Shown here one piece after another: positions 6,997 through 9,868 of a stretch of DNA of 9,868 nucleotides. A program made the position numbers and the translations under genes. This DNA is from Spirochaetaceae bacterium (GTDB lineage: Bacteria > Spirochaetota > Spirochaetia > Treponematales > Breznakiellaceae). The stretch's first letter is position 1. Each line of letters opens with the position of its first letter. Under the pieces are notes generated by a model that ran no database searches, had not been told where the DNA came from, and saw only the letters and a program-made list of their open reading frames with translations. The stretch is taken from positions 1-9,868 of the forward strand of contig JAIRZA010000188.1 of NCBI GenBank assembly GCA_031267475.1, in the 5' to 3' direction.

Positions 6997-8774
6997 TATT
7001 GCTTTTTAACTCCATATTTCTCTAATAGTTCGCAGGCGTGCGCGAGCGCTGTTTCGCCATTACCGCCCGCAAGCATACGGGCGATTTCATTACGCCGCTC
7101 GCCGGAAGGCAGCGCCCTCACAGAAGTAAGCGTCCTTCCTCCCGCGCTGTTTTTCTCGACTTTAAGGTGATTATCCGCGCGGCAAGCGATAACGGCAAGG
7201 TGTGTAACGCAAAAAATTTGTTTTACCCCGCCTATCCTTTGCAGATATTCTCCAACCGCTATGGCGACCTCGCCGCCTATTCCGGTGTCGATTTCATCAA
7301 ATATCAGTGTTTCAGCCCCGTCAATCCAAGCTGAATCGCCAAAATCAAGCTGCTGCGGAGAAGCCAAGGCTGTTTTTATCGCCAGCATTACACGGGAAAG
7401 CTCCCCGCCCGACGCGGCAAGCCGCAGTTCCCGCGCTCTTTCGCCCTTGTTTGGGGCAAGCATGAATTCCACATCGTCCGCCCCCCACGGTCCGCAGACA
7501 ATATCCGCCTGACTGCCCGGAAGCGGTCCCTTAGGCGCAAGATTCACTGAAAAAATCGCGCCCGGCATTCCAAGACTGCCGAGTATCTCGCTTATACGGC
7601 AGGCCAGCTTTTCCGAAGCCGCTTTACGCTTCACGGTGAGCGCCGCGGCTTGCCGCGCTATGTCCCGCTCCAACGCGCTTATCGCCTCCCGCTGGCGCTC
7701 GCGGTTTTCTTCAGAGGCGGAAAGCGCCTCTATTTCGGCGGCGGCGCTGTTCCTGTACGCAAGAATGACATCTTCAACGCTAAAAGCGCCTGTCACGGCG
7801 GACTCGCCTGCGGCGGCGCTTGTTTTGTACTTTTTTTTAAGCCGCTGAATCAGCGCAAGCCGCTCCTCGACCGCCTCAAGACGCGCCGGATCAAAGGTTA
7901 GGGAGTCGCGGTAAGAGCGCAGTTCGCCGGAAAGGTCTTCCGCCTCGTAGTAAACGGCGCTAAGGCGCTGCTGAAGCCCGGAAAGGCCGGCGTCTATCGC
8001 GGCGGCGGCGTCTATCCCGGAACGCGCCTTGCGCGAAAGGCTCAAAACGGAGGCTTCTCCGTCAAAAAGAGCGGCGGCCGCTGTTTCAACACTGCCTAAA
8101 AGTTTTTCAAACGCCGCAAGACGCGCCGATTCCGCTTCAAGTTCGCGGCTTTCACCGCTTTTTAGGGCGGCTTTGTCGATTTCATCTATAGAAAACGTCA
8201 ATAATTCTATTCGAGCATTCTTGTCCCGTTCAGAAACAAGCGAATTTTCAAGGCTTTTGCGCTTTTCCGCAAGTTCCTTAAACACGCGGTTGAACGCAAG
8301 AACATCTTCTTCTAATCCGGCAAAACGGTCAAGGCATCTGCGGTGGTTATCCTTGCTGAGCAACGACTGGTGGGCGTGCTGTCCAAGCAGGTCGAACAGG
8401 AAGCTCATGAATTCGGCAAGCTCCCCGCGTGAAAACGGCGATCCTTGTATCCAAATTGAGCCGCGTCCAGAGTTTTTTATCACTCGCCGCACTGTGAGGC
8501 GGTTGTCTTCCGCCTCAATATCGCGCGACGCAAGCCAGTCCAGCGCGTCTTTGTTGTGTTTATCAATGGAAATTACCGCCGACACGGAGGCTTCGTCCGC
8601 GCCGCCGCGAATTACCGCGCTTTCTGCTTTCGCTCCCAACAAAAAACTCAAAGCCCCCACAACTATTGATTTTCCGGCGCCGGTTTCGCCGGTGAGTATG
8701 GTTAAACCATTCTCAAAAGAGATTGACAGGCTGTCGATCAGCGCGTAATTGCGTATCGAAAGTTCTTCAAGCAT
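6996..8774 (-). CDS. recN: DNA repair protein RecN (SMC-like ATPase)
   Basis: RecN acts in double-strand-break repair, holding DNA ends or sister chromatids with RecA. The 592-residue product has the split ATPase: N-terminal MLEELSIRNYALID and Walker A GETGAGKS (29-36); GQHAHQ (131-136, the RecN Q-loop region); a long coiled coil (about 150-390) rich in Glu, Lys, Ala and Arg; signature ASGGELSR (454-461); Walker B LIFDEIDTGIGG (490-501); and CVTHL (522-526). Length is slightly above the usual 550-580. The frame is open further upstream to an ATG at 8852, but family proteins begin at MLEEL, so the ATG at 8774 is chosen. This start overlaps the nadK stop by 8 bases. RecN is usually SOS-controlled; no LexA box is recognised near the operon promoter, but spirochaete-type boxes would be hard to spot by eye. 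Confidence 0.96.
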   Translation of the reverse strand: MLEELSIRNYALIDSLSISFENGLTILTGETGAGKSIVVGALSFLLGAKAESAVIRGGADEASVSAVISIDKHNKDALDWLASRDIEAEDNRLTVRRVIKNSGRGSIWIQGSPFSRGELAEFMSFLFDLLGQHAHQSLLSKDNHRRCLDRFAGLEEDVLAFNRVFKELAEKRKSLENSLVSERDKNARIELLTFSIDEIDKAALKSGESRELEAESARLAAFEKLLGSVETAAAALFDGEASVLSLSRKARSGIDAAAAIDAGLSGLQQRLSAVYYEAEDLSGELRSYRDSLTFDPARLEAVEERLALIQRLKKKYKTSAAAGESAVTGAFSVEDVILAYRNSAAAEIEALSASEENRERQREAISALERDIARQAAALTVKRKAASEKLACRISEILGSLGMPGAIFSVNLAPKGPLPGSQADIVCGPWGADDVEFMLAPNKGERARELRLAASGGELSRVMLAIKTALASPQQLDFGDSAWIDGAETLIFDEIDTGIGGEVAIAVGEYLQRIGGVKQIFCVTHLAVIACRADNHLKVEKNSAGGRTLTSVRALPSGERRNEIARMLAGGNGETALAHACELLEKYGVKKQ

Positions 8775-9612
8775 CGCGTGTTCCGGTTCCAGATGCGACA
8801 AACCCCAGTTTGCTGTGCAAGGCGCTGTAAAAAGCGGCGCGGTCGCAAGCAACCAGCCTCGCTTTGGCGGCGTTTCGTTTTATTACTACAAGATCGTCCG
8901 GCTCAAGGGTTTCGGTAACTTGTCCGTCTATTGTAAGAATAACACCGCTGCGTTGTTCCGGGCAAACTTTTATCGTTATAGGCCGTCCCGCGGGCAGCAC
9001 TATGGGGCGGTACACTAAAGTGAACGGGCATATCGGGTTCAAAATGAAGGCCTCTATTTCCGGGTCGATGATGGGACCGCCCGCCGAAGAGCTGTACGCT
9101 GTGGAGCCTGTCGGGGTTGCGACTATTAGTCCGTCTGAACGGTAGTTCCCTATGTGCATATCTTCCATCCACGCCTCGAGGCGTATTGTTTTCGCTATGC
9201 CGGACGAGGAAATCACCGCGTCGTTTAAGCCTGTCGATGAAAAAACTGTCGCGCCGCCGCGTTTCACCCGCACTTCAAGCATCAAGCGCTCGGACACATC
9301 GCGTTTTCCTTCCGCCCACTCCGAAAAAACGCCGTCCCACTGGGAAGGATGCACCGAAGCTGTAAACCCGAATGTTCCAAGGTTGACGGGGATTACAGGC
9401 GTCCCGAAAGCGGCTATTGTTCGCGCCGCGAACAGCACTGTTCCGTCTCCGCCTAAGCTAAACGCGATGTCAAAGCCGGCGGCGGCGGCGGGGTCGCCGT
9501 CAAATGAATAAAACTTCACATCACATCCACGCTTGGCAAGCGTATCTTTTATCTCTGAAGCGAGTGTACTCGCGGCGGATTTTTGTGTATTGATGATTAA
9601 CAAAACTTTCAT
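8767..9612 (-). CDS. nadK: NAD kinase (ATP- or polyphosphate-dependent)
   Basis: Phosphorylates NAD+ to NADP+, the only route to NADP in most bacteria; cytoplasmic. The 281-residue length is typical. Motifs: GGDGT (54-58) with the catalytic Asp56, NLGTFGF (77-83), LND (129-131, equivalent to the usual NE/ND that contacts NAD), ATPTGSTAY (165-173) followed by SAGGP, and TIDGQ (227-231). Start ATG at 9612 has AGAGG 6 bases upstream and the protein begins with a normal MKVLLIINT strand. First gene of the operon, directly behind an extended -10 promoter, and overlapping recN at its end. nadK next to recN is a common bacterial arrangement (argR often lies between them in Firmicutes; it is absent here). 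Confidence 0.96.
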   Translation of the reverse strand: MKVLLIINTQKSAASTLASEIKDTLAKRGCDVKFYSFDGDPAAAAGFDIAFSLGGDGTVLFAARTIAAFGTPVIPVNLGTFGFTASVHPSQWDGVFSEWAEGKRDVSERLMLEVRVKRGGATVFSSTGLNDAVISSSGIAKTIRLEAWMEDMHIGNYRSDGLIVATPTGSTAYSSSAGGPIIDPEIEAFILNPICPFTLVYRPIVLPAGRPITIKVCPEQRSGVILTIDGQVTETLEPDDLVVIKRNAAKARLVACDRAAFYSALHSKLGFVASGTGTRDA

Positions 9613-9618
9613 AGCAAA

Positions 9619-9623
9619 CCTCT
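9619..9623 (-). promoter_or_regulatory. Ribosome binding site of nadK
   Basis: AGAGG lies 6 bases upstream of the nadK ATG (spacer TTTGCT), supporting the start at 9612. Confidence 0.7.
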
Positions 9624-9646
9624 AGCCAAGCGGACAGCCATATCTC

Positions 9647-9674
9647 ATTATAACAGAAAAAATTGAATTGGTAA
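9647..9674 (-). promoter_or_regulatory. Extended -10 promoter of the nadK-recN-ABC operon
   Basis: Perfect -10 TATAAT (9647-9652) preceded by TGT (extended -10), with a weaker -35 TTACCA (9669-9674, four of six) 16 bases upstream and a T-rich spacer. Predicted transcription start near 9640 leaves a leader of about 28 bases. It is the only good promoter seen upstream of the five-gene operon. A large palindrome begins 3 bases beyond the -35. Confidence 0.8.
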
Positions 9675-9677
9675 GCG

Positions 9678-9720
9678 GCTCAACGCGCCCCAAGCGCGGA
9701 GCGCTTGAGGCGCGTTGAGC
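9678..9720. repeat. 43-base near-perfect palindrome upstream of the nadK promoter
   Basis: Two 20-base arms around a GGA centre: GCTCAACGCGCCCCAAGCGC and its reverse complement with one mismatch, which is a G-U wobble on the minus-strand transcript. The core GCGCGGAGCGC (9694-9704) is identical to the core of the next palindrome. It could be a REP-like element, the 3' stem of a gene to the right, or a regulator site; no U-run follows directly on either strand. Confidence 0.8.
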
Positions 9721-9723
9721 TCC

Positions 9724-9748
9724 GGAGTTTGCGCGGAGCGCAAACTCC
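9724..9748. repeat. 25-base perfect palindrome, same family as the repeat at 2213
   Basis: GGAGTTTGCGC-GGA-GCGCAAACTCC, 11-base arms and a 3-base centre. The arms match the 2213-2233 palindrome, and the core GCGCGGAGCGC (9731-9741) repeats that of 9694-9704. It is followed by CCACGCC as at 2231-2238. Confidence 0.85.
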
Positions 9749-9868
9749 ACGCCCTGTTGTGTGGGAGACTCGCGGTATGCCGCCGCGTAGCGGATTGAGA
9801 CCCGCTGGCGGGCGCGGGGCGCAAACTCCACGCCTCCGGTGAGAGACTCCACGCCATGTGTTGTGGAG
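9738..9868. repeat. Cluster of imperfect CTCCACGCC repeat units running off the window
   Basis: The 16-mer GCGCAAACTCCACGCC occurs at 9738-9753 and again at 9819-9834, with the shorter ACTCCACGCC at 9846-9855. Units can fold locally: CTCCAC (9847-9852) pairs with GTGGAG (9863-9868), and CTCCAC (9745-9750) pairs imperfectly with GTGGGAG (9761-9767). CCCGC-TG-GCGGG (9801-9812) is a further small stem. No convincing gene lies in this stretch. Confidence 0.7.

Noticed and set aside
8029..8748. Long plus-strand open frame opposite recN
   Set aside because: It is Ser/Arg/Ala-rich antisense shadow of the GC-rich recN coiled coil, with no motif; recN itself is certain.
8775..8852. Longer recN start giving 26 extra residues
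   Set aside because: RecN family proteins begin at MLEELSIRNYALI. The extra segment lies inside nadK in another frame and has no family character.
9622..9857. Two small minus-strand reading frames of about 70 residues
   Set aside because: They are built from the palindromic repeats, overlap the nadK promoter and have no ribosome site or protein-like composition.
9738..9868. CRISPR array
   Set aside because: Units vary in length and sequence, spacing is irregular and no cas gene is present.

Overview
The window holds six protein-coding genes, all read on the minus strand, with short intergenic gaps at the two ends. Roughly balanced GC, a selenocysteine-containing formate dehydrogenase (FDH), a directly adjacent nadK-recN pair and a heterodimeric ABC exporter point to an anaerobic, formate-metabolising bacterium. 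I lean towards a spirochaete of the Treponema type (gut-associated members use Sec-FDH), but this is inference from gene content, not a match I could check.

Right-hand operon, transcribed right to left. An extended -10 promoter (9647-9674) drives nadK (NAD kinase), then recN (DNA-repair SMC-like ATPase), an uncharacterised 267-residue helical protein, and two half-size ABC exporters. The genes overlap or lie 1-4 bases apart (8-base overlap, 1-base TAATG overlap, 1-base gap, 4-base gap), so they are very probably cotranscribed and translationally coupled. The two ABC subunits form an asymmetric BmrC/BmrD-type (TM287/288-type) heterodimer: the first has Asp in place of the catalytic Walker B Glu, and the second has the Glu, a non-canonical signature motif and a roughly 130-residue extracytoplasmic insert.

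Left-hand unit. After a 142-base gap with a palindromic repeat, a near-consensus sigma-70 promoter (TTGACA, 17 bases, TTTAAT) and a GAGGAG ribosome site precede fdhF. Its reading frame is open to the left edge except for one UGA codon at residue 146, the selenocysteine position of the family, followed by a good bacterial SECIS hairpin. The C-terminal end lies just outside the window.

Non-coding structure. Related palindromic repeats containing GGAGTTTGCG/CGCAAAC and CCACGCC flank the operon (2213-2260 and 9724-9868), and a 43-base near-perfect palindrome abuts the nadK promoter. A 20-base direct repeat lies inside the first ABC gene and is read in two frames. No RNA gene, insertion sequence, CRISPR array or clearly new defence system is visible. 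The best candidates for something undescribed are the uncharacterised operon member and the repeat families.
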